Of a stretch of DNA of 15,590 bases, positions 5,054-12,768 are shown one piece after another. The stretch covers positions 1 to 15,590 of the forward strand of contig URVL01000041.1 of NCBI GenBank assembly GCA_900551265.1. The letters run 5' to 3'. Within the stretch, counting starts at the first letter, position 1, and the number at the start of each line of letters is the position of its first letter. The translations under genes and the position numbers were made by a program. Below the pieces are notes generated by a model. That model was not told where the DNA came from and did not search any database. It saw only the letters and a program-made list of their open reading frames with translations. Source of the DNA: an uncultured Eubacteriales bacterium. Its GTDB lineage: Bacteria > Bacillota > Clostridia > Oscillospirales > QAMX01.

Positions 5054-7258
5054 TTACGCAAACAGAGAGCGGATGCGCACATGTAAGGCGCTGTAGCGTT
5101 TGTGACGGACGTTGTTTGCCACCATCCGCGCAAACACGTCGTCGCTGCCGACGACAACCAGCTGATTTTTTGCACGCGTGACTGCCGTATAGAGAAGATT
5201 GCGCGACAAAAGTCGCGGATCTGCGTCAAAAACCGAGAGAACGACGACGGGAAACTCGTTTCCCTGCGATTTATGTACGGTGATGGCATAAGCCAGGTCA
5301 AGCTCCGAAAGCAGTTCCGGCGGATAAGCGGCGACACGGCGGTCGTCAAAGGTAAGGGTGACCGCCTGCGACGCGGGGTCGATTGCCGTAATGGTCGCGG
5401 TATCGCCGTTAAACACGCCAAAGCTTGTCTCGCCCGTGTCAGGCCGCTCGCAAACTACATCGTAGTTGTTGCGCATCTGCATCACACGGTCGCCGACGCG
5501 CAGGACGCCGTCGCCCATACGCAGCTCGGCTTTCTCCGGCGCCGCCGGATTGAGCGCCTCCTGCAGGCGGCGATTCAGGTTGACGGTGCCTGCCTCCTGT
5601 TTTTTAGACGGCGCAATCACCTGAATCTGCGAGGGATCTATTTTGAAGAACTTCGGCAGCCGGACGGCACAAAGTTCTACAATAGTTTTGGCAATATCGC
5701 TGCCGGAAGTGCGTTTCATAAAAAAGAAGTCTTTTGCGCTCTTGAGCGCCGGAACTTCTCCGGCATTGATCGTGTGCGCGTTCATAACGATCATGCTCTC
5801 CTGGGCCTGACGAAAAATGGTATCCAGATGGACGGTCGGAATACAGGCGCTTTGAATGAGATCTTTTAATACGTTTCCCGGACCGACGGAGGGGAGCTGA
5901 TCTGCATCGCCAACCAGGACGAGCGACGCGTCCTCAGGAAGCGCCTGCAGCAGCGCATACATGAGAGGCAGGTCGACCATGGAGAGCTCGTCCACAATCA
6001 AAACGTCCGTATCAATGGGGTTTTCTTCGTTGCGCCCAAATTCCTGCGAGGATTTATCCTCAGAAAAGACCGTTTCCAATAGCCGGTGAATGGTGCGCGC
6101 TTCCATGCCGCAGACCTCGCTCATGCGGTTTGCGGCGCGGCCGGTGGGGGCGGCAAGCGTCACACGCCGGTGCATACGCTCACACAGACGGATAATGGCG
6201 CGGATTGCAGTGGTTTTTCCGGTGCCGGGACCGCCTGTAAGTACCATGACGGGCAGCGTTGCGCCGCCGCGAATGGCTTCACGCTGCCGCTGGCCATATG
6301 TGACGCCGGATTCCCGCTCGGCAAACGCGACGGCATCGTCCGGAAGCGGAAAGGGCTCGCGGCGAGTCATTGCAGCAAGCCGCCGCGCGACGCCGTCTTC
6401 CGCTTCAAAAAGTTCCGTCAGGTAGCAGGCATCCTCGCGTAGCACCGGCTCCCGGTGAATTTCACCTTTTTCGCACAGACGCGCAAGCGAGGGCTCCATA
6501 TCCTCCGGCCCGCCGAGTTCCAGCAGGGACGCCGCGGCGGCACAGAGTTTCCCCGCCGGGATAAAGACATGCCCATTGGAAAGATTATGAATCAGCACGT
6601 ATTTCATGGCGGCGTCGAATCGCATGGGCGAATCATCGGCAAGGCCCAGATCGCGTGCAAAAAGATCGGCTAAAGGGAACGAAACGCCATAGTAGGCGTC
6701 GACCAGGACATAGGGATTGTTTGTTACAATAGAAGCGGCAAGCGCGCCATGACGGCGGTAGAGCCGCATACCAATTTCCGGAGACAGGCCGTGCTCCGAG
6801 ACAAATTCCAAAAGCCGGCGCAGCTGCATACGCTCATTGAACTGATGCTGAATTTTTTTTGCACGTTCCAGAGTAATCCCCGGAATCAGAGCAAGCCGCT
6901 CCGGCTCTTCGGAAAGAACGGCAAATGCGCGCTCGCCAAAACGCTCGACAATGCGCGCCGCAGTTGCGGAACCGATCCCCTTGAAGATGCCGACAGAGAG
7001 ATACGCCTCGATATCTTCCGGCACCTGCGGCAGCCAGCGCTCTCCGCCTGCGGCCTTAAATTGTTGTCCGTAGGTACGGTGCTCCGTCCAATTTCCGTAA
7101 AGCTCAAAGTATTCTCCCGGCGCGGCGTAAGGGAAACAGCCCACTACCGTGACGGGTTCTGTCGCGCCGCAGTCCAGTTTCAAAACAGTATAGCCGTTAC
7201 TTTCGTTTGAAAAAAGAATTGCGACTGCTTTTCCTTCGAGTCTTTCGTAATTGTCCAT
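5054..7258 (-). CDS. recD2: RecD2 (RecD-like) ATP-dependent 5'-3' DNA helicase
   Basis: The 734-aa protein has the long N-terminal extension that marks RecD2/YrrC: an OB-like domain (about 7-80) and helix-hairpin-helix repeats (GIGSATAARI, IPGITLERAKKI). The SF1B helicase core follows: Walker A GGPGTGKTT (342-350), Walker B VDELS (422-426), GDADQLPSVGPG (450-461), TIFRQ, TVHKSQGNEFPVV and YTAVTRAK (about 690). RecD2 works without RecBC, unwinding DNA 5'-3' in repair and replication fork maintenance. ATG 7258 is chosen because GAGG ends 6 nt upstream; an alternative ATG at 7270 would place that SD inside the gene. Its first ~20 codons overlap, in another frame, the small membrane ORF at 7197-7370. 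It is followed directly by comF. Confidence 0.96.
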   Translation of the reverse strand: MDNYERLEGKAVAILFSNESNGYTVLKLDCGATEPVTVVGCFPYAAPGEYFELYGNWTEHRTYGQQFKAAGGERWLPQVPEDIEAYLSVGIFKGIGSATAARIVERFGERAFAVLSEEPERLALIPGITLERAKKIQHQFNERMQLRRLLEFVSEHGLSPEIGMRLYRRHGALAASIVTNNPYVLVDAYYGVSFPLADLFARDLGLADDSPMRFDAAMKYVLIHNLSNGHVFIPAGKLCAAAASLLELGGPEDMEPSLARLCEKGEIHREPVLREDACYLTELFEAEDGVARRLAAMTRREPFPLPDDAVAFAERESGVTYGQRQREAIRGGATLPVMVLTGGPGTGKTTAIRAIIRLCERMHRRVTLAAPTGRAANRMSEVCGMEARTIHRLLETVFSEDKSSQEFGRNEENPIDTDVLIVDELSMVDLPLMYALLQALPEDASLVLVGDADQLPSVGPGNVLKDLIQSACIPTVHLDTIFRQAQESMIVMNAHTINAGEVPALKSAKDFFFMKRTSGSDIAKTIVELCAVRLPKFFKIDPSQIQVIAPSKKQEAGTVNLNRRLQEALNPAAPEKAELRMGDGVLRVGDRVMQMRNNYDVVCERPDTGETSFGVFNGDTATITAIDPASQAVTLTFDDRRVAAYPPELLSELDLAYAITVHKSQGNEFPVVVLSVFDADPRLLSRNLLYTAVTRAKNQLVVVGSDDVFARMVANNVRHKRYSALHVRIRSLFA

Positions 7259-7370
7259 AGTCACCCTCATCCCTGGTCAGAAGCCTGCAAAACAAACGGC
7301 AGACTCCGTGTACCGAATAATAAATAGCCGCCGCAATGAGATACGCGATGAGCGCGTCAAAAAAAATCAT
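7197..7370 (-). CDS. Possible small membrane protein, 57 aa, overlapping recD2
   Basis: This ORF reads MIFFDALIAYLIAAAIYYSV at its start, a plausible single membrane helix reaching about residue 30. A basic tail (RKTRRKSSR, FKRK) follows, giving the positive-inside charge layout of a small membrane protein. GGGGG lies 5 nt before the ATG. The end overlaps the start of recD2 by 62 nt in another frame, so its translation could be coupled to recD2. The SD lies in the 3' arm of an 11-bp hairpin (7376-7404), which might mask it. A run of eight T falls in codons 2-5. The same hairpin and T run could instead be the ribU terminator, in which case this ORF would be fortuitous. No family was recognised. 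Confidence 0.4.
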   Translation of the reverse strand: MIFFDALIAYLIAAAIYYSVHGVCRLFCRLLTRDEGDYGQLRKTRRKSSRNSFFKRK

Positions 7371-7404
7371 AAGATCCCCCGCAAACAGTATATGTCTGCG
7401 AGGG
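7359..7404 (-). terminator. Possible ribU terminator or SD-masking hairpin
   Basis: CCCTCGCAGAC pairs with GTTTGCGGGGG (7394-7404 with 7376-7386; two G-T pairs) around a 7-nt loop. The eight-T run on the minus strand starts 9 nt after the stem, further than usual for an intrinsic terminator. The G-run is also the likely SD of the ORF starting at 7370, so this may be a regulatory hairpin. Confidence 0.4.
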
Positions 7405-7460
7405 TTTATGCGTGCACATATGAAAAATGCCTTTACAATCAGAAAAATGTGGGACGGCGC

Positions 7461-7484
7461 CTACGGAAATACTGGGTTCCGCAG
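7461..7484 (-). other. Hairpin directly after the ribU stop codon
   Basis: CTGCGGAA pairs with TTCCGTAG (8 bp, one G-T pair) around an 8-nt loop, beginning one base after the ribU stop. No T tract follows. It may stabilise the 3' end of the mRNA or be part of a weak terminator. Confidence 0.3.
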
Positions 7485-7485
7485 G

Positions 7486-8025
7486 TTATCTTCTCCCGAT
7501 AAAATACTTCACAGAACGGTACAGTACGGCGGTAATGACCGAGTTTAAGCCAAATTTAATCAGATTAAAGGGAACGATGACCGGCCACATCATCGATTTC
7601 ACCACATCAACCGGCGTTCCATACATGGGTGTAAAGATCAGGTTGAGCGGGATCATCATCGCAACGGCCGCCAGCGTCGCCACAACGAGAGACACAATGG
7701 TCGCACGCAGATTTTTTCCCATGCGGTTGTAAAGAAACCCCGCGACAAGCACGTACGTCCCGGTGGCAAACACGTGCATACAAAAGCCGATGATCCCGCT
7801 GGAAGAGGATACCGTGACGGCTTGAATCAGAGAAGCAACAACCGTCGCGGCAAGTCCCCACAGCGGACCAAACATATAGGTCGCAAGCATCAGGGGAATA
7901 TCGGCCGGATCGTACTCCAAAAACGGTGCGGCGGGAAAAATCGGAAGATGGATCACATAGATCAAAGCTACCGATACGGCGCAGAAGATCGCCAGATAGA
8001 CAAGACGGCGGACATTTGTTTTCAT
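7486..8025 (-). CDS. ribU: RibU, riboflavin-specific S component of an ECF transporter
   Basis: The 179-aa, very hydrophobic protein has about six predicted membrane segments and the features of ECF S components: N-terminal LVYLAIFCAVSVALIYVIH, then EYDPADIPLMLATYMFGP, typical of RibU (FLxYDPSDIP-type). It binds riboflavin outside the cell and, with a shared EcfA/EcfA'/EcfT energising module encoded elsewhere, imports it. The assignment is backed by the FMN riboswitch immediately upstream on the same strand. SD GGGGG lies 9 nt before the ATG and can pair with CCUCCAU at 8060-8066, so the start is probably under riboswitch control. The gene appears monocistronic. Confidence 0.94.
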   Translation of the reverse strand: MKTNVRRLVYLAIFCAVSVALIYVIHLPIFPAAPFLEYDPADIPLMLATYMFGPLWGLAATVVASLIQAVTVSSSSGIIGFCMHVFATGTYVLVAGFLYNRMGKNLRATIVSLVVATLAAVAMMIPLNLIFTPMYGTPVDVVKSMMWPVIVPFNLIKFGLNSVITAVLYRSVKYFIGRR

Positions 8026-8034
8026 AAAAGAATA

Positions 8035-8066
8035 CCCCCATACACTGGACTTTCAGGGCATGGAGG
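8035..8066 (-). promoter_or_regulatory. Putative SD-sequestering hairpin of the ribU leader
   Basis: In the RNA, CCUCCAU (8066 to 8060) can pair with AUGGGGG (8041 to 8035), which includes the ribU SD, leaving an 18-nt loop. That loop starts with GCCCUGAA (8059 to 8052), a perfect complement of UUCAGGGC (8217 to 8210) at the 5' base of the FMN aptamer. Two mutually exclusive folds follow naturally. This is a pairing model only. Confidence 0.5.
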
Positions 8067-8090
8067 AAGTGAACACACACAAAAAACATC

Positions 8091-8220
8091 GCTTCTTCCA
8101 TCCGGACTGTAACCGTCGGCGCCGGGATCATACCGGACTCTGCCGCTATACGCGGCTCGCGGGCTCACGCAGGAACATGCGTTTTACCGCCGATGGGGAA
8201 TTTCACCCCGCCCTGAAGCA
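8091..8220 (-). ncRNA. FMN riboswitch (RFN element) controlling ribU
   Basis: The minus strand carries the RFN signature in order: CTTCAGGGCGGGGTGAAATT, CCCCATCGGCGGTAAA, AGCCCGCGAGCC, GCAGAGTCCGGT, GATCCCGGCGCCGACGGT and ACAGTCCGGATGGAAGAAG. P1 closes by UUGCUUC with GAAGCGA. The aptamer binds FMN and normally shuts off riboflavin synthesis or uptake genes. No classic terminator lies between aptamer and ribU, which points to control of translation, via the hairpin at 8035-8066. Confidence 0.97.
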
Positions 8221-8232
8221 ATTTACAACTAT

Positions 8233-8261
8233 AGTGTAACACATTTGTCAAGAGACGGCAA
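8233..8261 (-). promoter_or_regulatory. Candidate promoter of the riboswitch-ribU transcript
   Basis: TTGCCG (8261-8256), 17-nt spacer, TACACT (8238-8233) would start RNA just before the aptamer. A perfect TTGACA (8251-8246) is also present, with a poorer TGTAAA 18 nt further on. The exact promoter is ambiguous, but transcription must start hereabouts. Confidence 0.35.
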
Positions 8262-8342
8262 GTACTTTCAAAAGGCCGTATCCTTGAAAGCCGTACCGGC
8301 GTTGCCCTGCCCAAGCGGCTCGCGGCACGTGCAATCCCCATT

Positions 8343-8957
8343 TTATAACTGTTCTTGCGAAACTGCTTCCCGCGCGGCGGCAAGCGCCGCTTCGTATTCT
8401 TCCCGCGAGCACATGACGTTTAATGCCTCCAAAAGACCGTTTGCGGTCAGCCGTTCCGGCAGCACCAGTTCCCGCAAAAGCGCCGCGCGCAGGCGGGAAC
8501 TGCCCGGCCGACCCAAAAGACCGTCTGCATAGAGGTTGGCTTTTGTAAGCGCCGCGCCGGATGGCGCGGCGTTTTCATTTTCGATGGTTGCACCGCAGGC
8601 ACGCAGCGACGCAAGCAGCACTTCCGGGCGCATCCCCTCAACGCCAAGCTTTCCTTCCCGCGAAGCGGTTCTCTTGCGGCGCTCGCGCCCGGGAATATCC
8701 GGAATATAGGCGTGCTTCACATCTTTTGGATCGACCGCGCCCTTTAAATACCGGCGAATTACGAATCCGGCGCCGTCGCCGTCCGTCATCACGATGATGC
8801 CGCGCCGTGCGGCAAGCTTGCGGATATACGCGAGGCGTTCCCGGTCATTGAAAATGCCGAACCCACCCGTCTCAATGATGACGGTATCGACGAGCTGGCT
8901 GAGCGCGTTTTTATCGTACCGGCCTTCCACCACGATGGCTTCCCGAATTTTTATCAT
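8343..8957 (-). CDS. rnmV: Ribonuclease M5 (5S rRNA maturation)
   Basis: The 204-aa protein carries an N-terminal TOPRIM domain typical of RNase M5: VVEGRYDKNAL with E11, and MTDGDGAGF with D59 and D61 as acidic metal ligands. The family's HAYIPDIPGRERRKR and GKLGVEGM stretches follow. RNase M5 cuts both strands of the double-stranded stem of precursor 5S rRNA, with help from ribosomal protein L18, in low-GC Gram-positives. Its start codon overlaps the holA stop as ATGA (8954-8957), so translation is probably coupled. In many Firmicutes rnmV lies between tatD and ksgA; the holA linkage here is different. The 5S substrate happens to be encoded in the same window. Confidence 0.93.
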   Translation of the reverse strand: MIKIREAIVVEGRYDKNALSQLVDTVIIETGGFGIFNDRERLAYIRKLAARRGIIVMTDGDGAGFVIRRYLKGAVDPKDVKHAYIPDIPGRERRKRTASREGKLGVEGMRPEVLLASLRACGATIENENAAPSGAALTKANLYADGLLGRPGSSRLRAALLRELVLPERLTANGLLEALNVMCSREEYEAALAAAREAVSQEQL

Positions 8958-9976
8958 GTTTCCGCCGCCTTTGCCGCGTAACGCATGATGAGCATACGCA
9001 CCGTATCATAGTCCGCCGCGCGGGAGGATTTCAGTTCCGCATCCGCTTCCATACACGCCATCAGCGCATAGCGCAAAAGCGGAAGCGGGATACGGCGCGC
9101 GCTGTCAATCAGACGGTTGGCGTGGTAGGGAAAACGAATGCCTGTAAGCTGCATGATAGATGCGCGGTCACGTCCGGCCTCAAGCGACAGGCGCGCGGCA
9201 TAGAGCTGGCGGAACTGTCGCGCAATCACCGCTGTAACGGCGACGGCCGGTTCGCGCGACGTTTCGAGATCCGCGAGCATGGCAAGCGCGCGGCCCGTGT
9301 GATTTGCTGCGAGTTCGTCGCACATGTCAAACACGCGCGACTCCACGGCGCGTGAGGCGACGGCGTCGATATCTGCGCGCGTAATACGCTCGCCGTGGGC
9401 ATAAGCCGCAATTTTTTCAATCTCATTTAAAAGGCCTGCCATAAGGTTGGTACACAGGAAGATCATATATTCGCTTTCCTCGCGGTCGATGGTGTGGCCC
9501 CGGTCCTTAAAGCAGCGCTTGATAAATCCCGTGAGCTCCTCCGGAGAGGCAATGTTGAATTCTGCAAAAAATCCGTATTTTGCAATTTCCTTATAGACCT
9601 TCGTGCGTTTATCTGGCTTCCAGGAGGGATCCTCCATATCAAAAATCAGACAGACATCTTCCGGCAGGGATGCGGCAAGTTTGCTGATGTCGTTTTTAAT
9701 CGGGTCAAACTCCCGCACCAGCACAAGCTTATATTCGGCGGAAAGCGGCGGCGTGGAGACTGCCTCTGAAATGGCGTCCAGCGTGACGCTTCGGCCGCGC
9801 AGTTCCACTGTGTCCCAGTCAAAGCCGCCGGCCGGCGAAAGACGCCGGCGTATCATGCCGATCGCCGTTTCGCGGCGGTACGTCTCCTCGCCATACATGA
9901 TGTAGAGCCGCGCAAGCGGCTCTGTTTTCAGCGCGCGTATCCATGCGCGCCCGACGCCCTCCTGTTTTGCAGCCAT
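8954..9976 (-). CDS. holA: DNA polymerase III delta subunit
   Basis: The 340-aa protein fits HolA in length and layout: N-terminal RLYIMYGEETYRRE at the nucleotide-fold start, LVLVREFDPIKND, CLIFDMEDPSWKPDKRTKVYK, then ELTGFIKRCFKDRG, and a helical C-terminal domain ending AELKSSRAADYDTVRMLIMRY. The delta subunit is the wrench of the clamp loader, opening the beta sliding clamp for loading at primer-template junctions. SD GGGGGCGG lies 5 nt before the ATG. A consensus promoter sits upstream at 10045-10074. It is the first gene of a two-gene operon with rnmV. The usual neighbours comEC and rpsT are not seen. Confidence 0.93.
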   Translation of the reverse strand: MAAKQEGVGRAWIRALKTEPLARLYIMYGEETYRRETAIGMIRRRLSPAGGFDWDTVELRGRSVTLDAISEAVSTPPLSAEYKLVLVREFDPIKNDISKLAASLPEDVCLIFDMEDPSWKPDKRTKVYKEIAKYGFFAEFNIASPEELTGFIKRCFKDRGHTIDREESEYMIFLCTNLMAGLLNEIEKIAAYAHGERITRADIDAVASRAVESRVFDMCDELAANHTGRALAMLADLETSREPAVAVTAVIARQFRQLYAARLSLEAGRDRASIMQLTGIRFPYHANRLIDSARRIPLPLLRYALMACMEADAELKSSRAADYDTVRMLIMRYAAKAAET

Positions 9977-10044
9977 TGAATCCGCCCCCTTTTGTGCTTC
10001 CCGAAAACCCTGAAAGAAAATATACGCGTTTTCTTTATGATAAC

Positions 10045-10074
10045 ATTATAACGGCAGAAATGGCGCCATGTCAA
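10045..10074 (-). promoter_or_regulatory. Sigma-A promoter of holA-rnmV
   Basis: TTGACA (10074-10069), 18-nt spacer, TATAAT (10050-10045): both hexamers are perfect. The leader is about 60 nt and contains an AAAGAAAA/TTTTCTTT inverted repeat (10013-10036) of unknown meaning. Confidence 0.8.
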
Positions 10075-10192
10075 ATGGATGCTGTATAAATTTGGCTTGG
10101 AAAGCGGGTCATAAAACGGAAACTCCGGTAAAAACTATGTCTGCAATGAGAAAACCGCAAACGCGGCTTGCGTAAAAAAACGGGAGGTCAAT

Positions 10193-11386
10193 ATGAGTAA
10201 GACTCGAAAAATCATGGCATTCATTCTGGTGGCTGTGACGGCATGCTGCATGACCGGCGCAGCAGGTGCTGAAACACTTGAGGAAACGGCGCCGGAACTC
10301 TATGGCATTATGATTGTCTCGCTGCCGGACGAGACGGACGGAATCCTGACATATGGCGGACATGCAATGCTGACGGGAGAAAGCGTTCCGGCGGAACATC
10401 TGGACGGGATCGCCTACGAACCTGTGGGCAGTGCAGAGGCCTCGTATTCCTATATCCCTGTTTATACGGACGGCAGCATTGGGGAAGAGATGGTCTGTGA
10501 TGTTGGTGCGAAGGTCAGCGTGCGGCCTACGGCGGAAGATATGGAGCTGACGACCTATCGCAATCTTACCGTCAGCGGAATTTTCCCGGTTACAGACGAC
10601 AGTGCGGACTATACCTGTCAGATCCTCACCCGTCCCAGCCTGGGTATGGTGACGGTTGCGGGCGGTTCATTTGTCTACACGCCTTATCAGAACCGCACGG
10701 GTACGGATACATTCACGTATATCGTACGTGACGCGCAGGGTGCGTGGAGCGAGGAGGCGACGGTCAGCGTCGATATTGAAAAACAGGAATCTGAAATTGT
10801 ATATAGCGACCTGTCCGGCGACGCCGCACAGTATGCGGCGGTCCGTCTGGCGGAAGAAGGAATCTATGCGGGCAGAACCGTTGGCGGCGTGATGTACTTT
10901 GAACCGGACGAAGTGGTCTCGCGTGGAGAATTTATCGCGATGGCCATGTCGGCCGCAGGGTATGAACCCGCAGCGGCGGCCTCCACGAATTTCAGCGACG
11001 ACGAGAGCATTCCCGCGTGGACGCGCGCATACGTGACGGCCGCCGTGCGTGAGGGGATTGTTTCCGGAGACGGCACGCAGACGGGCACGGCCCTACGTGC
11101 CGGAGAGGGCATCACACTGGCAGAGGCAGCGGTGATATTGGACAACGCTGTGTCCATGGAGTCGAATGATGTAACCGGCGTGACTGCGGCGGAGGTACCG
11201 GCGTGGGCGGAAAGCGCGCTTTCAAAGCTTTGCGCAAACGGGATTCTTGCGGCAGATGCTGCGAGTACGGTTCAGACGGTAAAGGAGCTGACGCGCGGGG
11301 AAGCGGCACAAATGCTTTGTAACCTTATGACCTATCAGGAAAATACGGCGGTCGAAACCGGGTTTTTCTCCTGGACTACTATGTAA
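10193..11386 (+). CDS. Secreted surface protein with cadherin-like and SLH-like domains
   Basis: The 397-aa precursor has a Sec signal peptide (MSKTRKIMAF, hydrophobic core, cleavage after AGA at 26). Residues about 105-195 include GSFVYTPYQNRTGTDTFTY, the pattern of bacterial cadherin-like/Ig-like modules of surface proteins. Three SLH-like units follow: about 204-256 (YSDLSGDAAQYAAVRLAEEG), 267-320 (FSDDESIPAWTRAYVTAAVR) and 331-380 (VPAWAESALSKLCANGILAA, then ELTRGEAAQML). SLH repeats usually bind pyruvylated secondary wall polymers and tether the protein to the envelope. GGGAGG 5 nt upstream sets the start. The gene stands alone, divergent from holA, and ends at a 14-bp hairpin. The ligand is unknown; a mere scaffold or adhesin role is equally possible. 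Confidence 0.88.
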   Translation: MSKTRKIMAFILVAVTACCMTGAAGAETLEETAPELYGIMIVSLPDETDGILTYGGHAMLTGESVPAEHLDGIAYEPVGSAEASYSYIPVYTDGSIGEEMVCDVGAKVSVRPTAEDMELTTYRNLTVSGIFPVTDDSADYTCQILTRPSLGMVTVAGGSFVYTPYQNRTGTDTFTYIVRDAQGAWSEEATVSVDIEKQESEIVYSDLSGDAAQYAAVRLAEEGIYAGRTVGGVMYFEPDEVVSRGEFIAMAMSAAGYEPAAAASTNFSDDESIPAWTRAYVTAAVREGIVSGDGTQTGTALRAGEGITLAEAAVILDNAVSMESNDVTGVTAAEVPAWAESALSKLCANGILAADAASTVQTVKELTRGEAAQMLCNLMTYQENTAVETGFFSWTTM

Positions 11387-11392
11387 GAAAAT

Positions 11393-11425
11393 ATGCTCCC
11401 ATCCGGATTTACCGGATGGGAGCAT
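11393..11425. terminator. 14-bp hairpin between convergent transcripts
   Basis: A perfect stem (11393-11406 with 11412-11425) with loop ATTTA follows the SLH-like gene by 6 nt. The + side continues TGATAAAG, without a T tract. On the minus strand the stem is followed by ATTTTCTT, so it may serve the aldo/keto reductase transcript better. Likely bidirectional. Confidence 0.7.
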
Positions 11426-11644
11426 TGATAAAGACTTAAAAAAGCGTTTCAGAGAGCCAGCCGAGTAGGCGCGACGCGGCAGATATCCTGCTCATTGCTG
11501 TATTTCGATGCGGGCAGGACGGCGTATGAAACCGGCCCCGGCTTCTACCCGGACGCGGTTTTGCAACCCGCTTTTTTATCCGTCGCTGCCTTATACATAG
11601 AAGCTCCGATTTGGTACGCCTGGGATGCAAAGATGGCCCCGGCA

Positions 11645-12676
11645 CTATTCCGCTTCGCCGGCGTGCTCTGCGAGGAAGTTCTTATAAATCTCGTAGTTGG
11701 ACGCCAGCAGCTCGGGAGTCGACAAACTGTACGGGCAGTGCTCCATGCACTTCCCGCAGTGCAGGCAGTCCTCAATCTTACGCATTTTTTCCTGCCAGGC
11801 TTTTGATAAAAATTGTTTGTAAGGCAGTTTCTTCAGCATGACGCCCATGCGCGCGCAGTTGTTGATCTCAATTCCCGCCGGGCAGGGCATACAGTAGCCG
11901 CACCCGTGGCAGAACTCTCCATAGAGCGACTTGCGGTCAGCCTCGATCACGGCGCGCATGGCCTCGTCCATAACGGGAGGATCTTTGGCAAAAGAGAGGA
12001 ATTCGTCCAGTTCGCTCGTACGTTGAATCCCCCAAATTGGCAGGACGTTGTCAAACTGGTCCATAAAGGCATAGCAGGCCGCGGCGTTATTCAAAACTCC
12101 TCCGGCCAGACCCTTCATGGCAATAAAACCGATATTCGCCTCACGGCATTTCTGTACGAGTTCCAAATCACGGTCTATATAAAGATAGGAGAATGGAAAC
12201 TGCAAGGTGTCGTAAAGGTCGGAATCGATTGCGGCGTGGGCGACGGCGTGACGGTGATTCGTCATGCCGATAAAACGGATTTTTCCCTCCCTTTGAAAGG
12301 CCTGCATGGTTTCAAACATTCCGGTGCCGTCGCCAGGGAGATAGCACTGCGCGGGATTGTGGAACTGATACAGGTCGATATGGTCCGTACGCAGCAGACG
12401 CAGGCTGGTTTCCAGATCGCGGCGCAGCGCATCGGGCGTCCCCGCCGTTGATTTTGTGGCGAGGTAGATGCGGTCGCGGCGGTCTGCAAAGGCAAGACCG
12501 AGCTTATCCTCGCTGTCATGATAAGCGCGGGCAGAGTCGAAGAAGGTAATGCCGCCGTCCAGCGCCCTGTGAAGCAGGCGTACGGCTTCTTCCGCAGAGA
12601 TACGCTGAATGGGAATGGCGCCGAAGGCATTTTTGCCGGTTACGATTCCCGTACGGCCCAGGGTAACGGTAGTCAT
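11645..12676 (-). CDS. Aldo/keto reductase with C-terminal 4Fe-4S motifs (copy A)
   Basis: The 343-aa protein combines an aldo/keto reductase TIM barrel with a ferredoxin-like tail. The catalytic tetrad is visible as D47 (FFDSAR), Y52, K75 (ATKS) and H106 (QFHNP). The tail has C256, C259, C262, C265, C274 and then CLHCGKCMEHCP (C304, C307, C310, C314), the latter a standard 4Fe-4S binding motif. Such fusions are common in anaerobes and are thought to pass electrons between NAD(P)H or ferredoxin and a carbonyl substrate; the substrate is not predictable. SD AAGGAG lies 8 nt before the ATG. The gene follows a paralogue of identical length by 92 nt, which contains a GGCGGCG/CGCCGCC inverted repeat (12734-12761) that could be a weak attenuator. 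Confidence 0.93.
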   Translation of the reverse strand: MTTVTLGRTGIVTGKNAFGAIPIQRISAEEAVRLLHRALDGGITFFDSARAYHDSEDKLGLAFADRRDRIYLATKSTAGTPDALRRDLETSLRLLRTDHIDLYQFHNPAQCYLPGDGTGMFETMQAFQREGKIRFIGMTNHRHAVAHAAIDSDLYDTLQFPFSYLYIDRDLELVQKCREANIGFIAMKGLAGGVLNNAAACYAFMDQFDNVLPIWGIQRTSELDEFLSFAKDPPVMDEAMRAVIEADRKSLYGEFCHGCGYCMPCPAGIEINNCARMGVMLKKLPYKQFLSKAWQEKMRKIEDCLHCGKCMEHCPYSLSTPELLASNYEIYKNFLAEHAGEAE

Positions 12677-12768
12677 AGAAAAAACTCCTTACTGGTTTAA
12701 AGTAGAGGTAAACGAAAAAGGGGTGAGGGAAACGGCGGCGCAAGAATCACCGGACGCCGCCCCCGCGT

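Noticed and set aside
8265..8290. CTTTCAA/TTGAAAG inverted repeat upstream of the ribU promoter
   Set aside because: Seven base pairs with a 12-nt gap and no T tract; too weak to call a terminator or operator.
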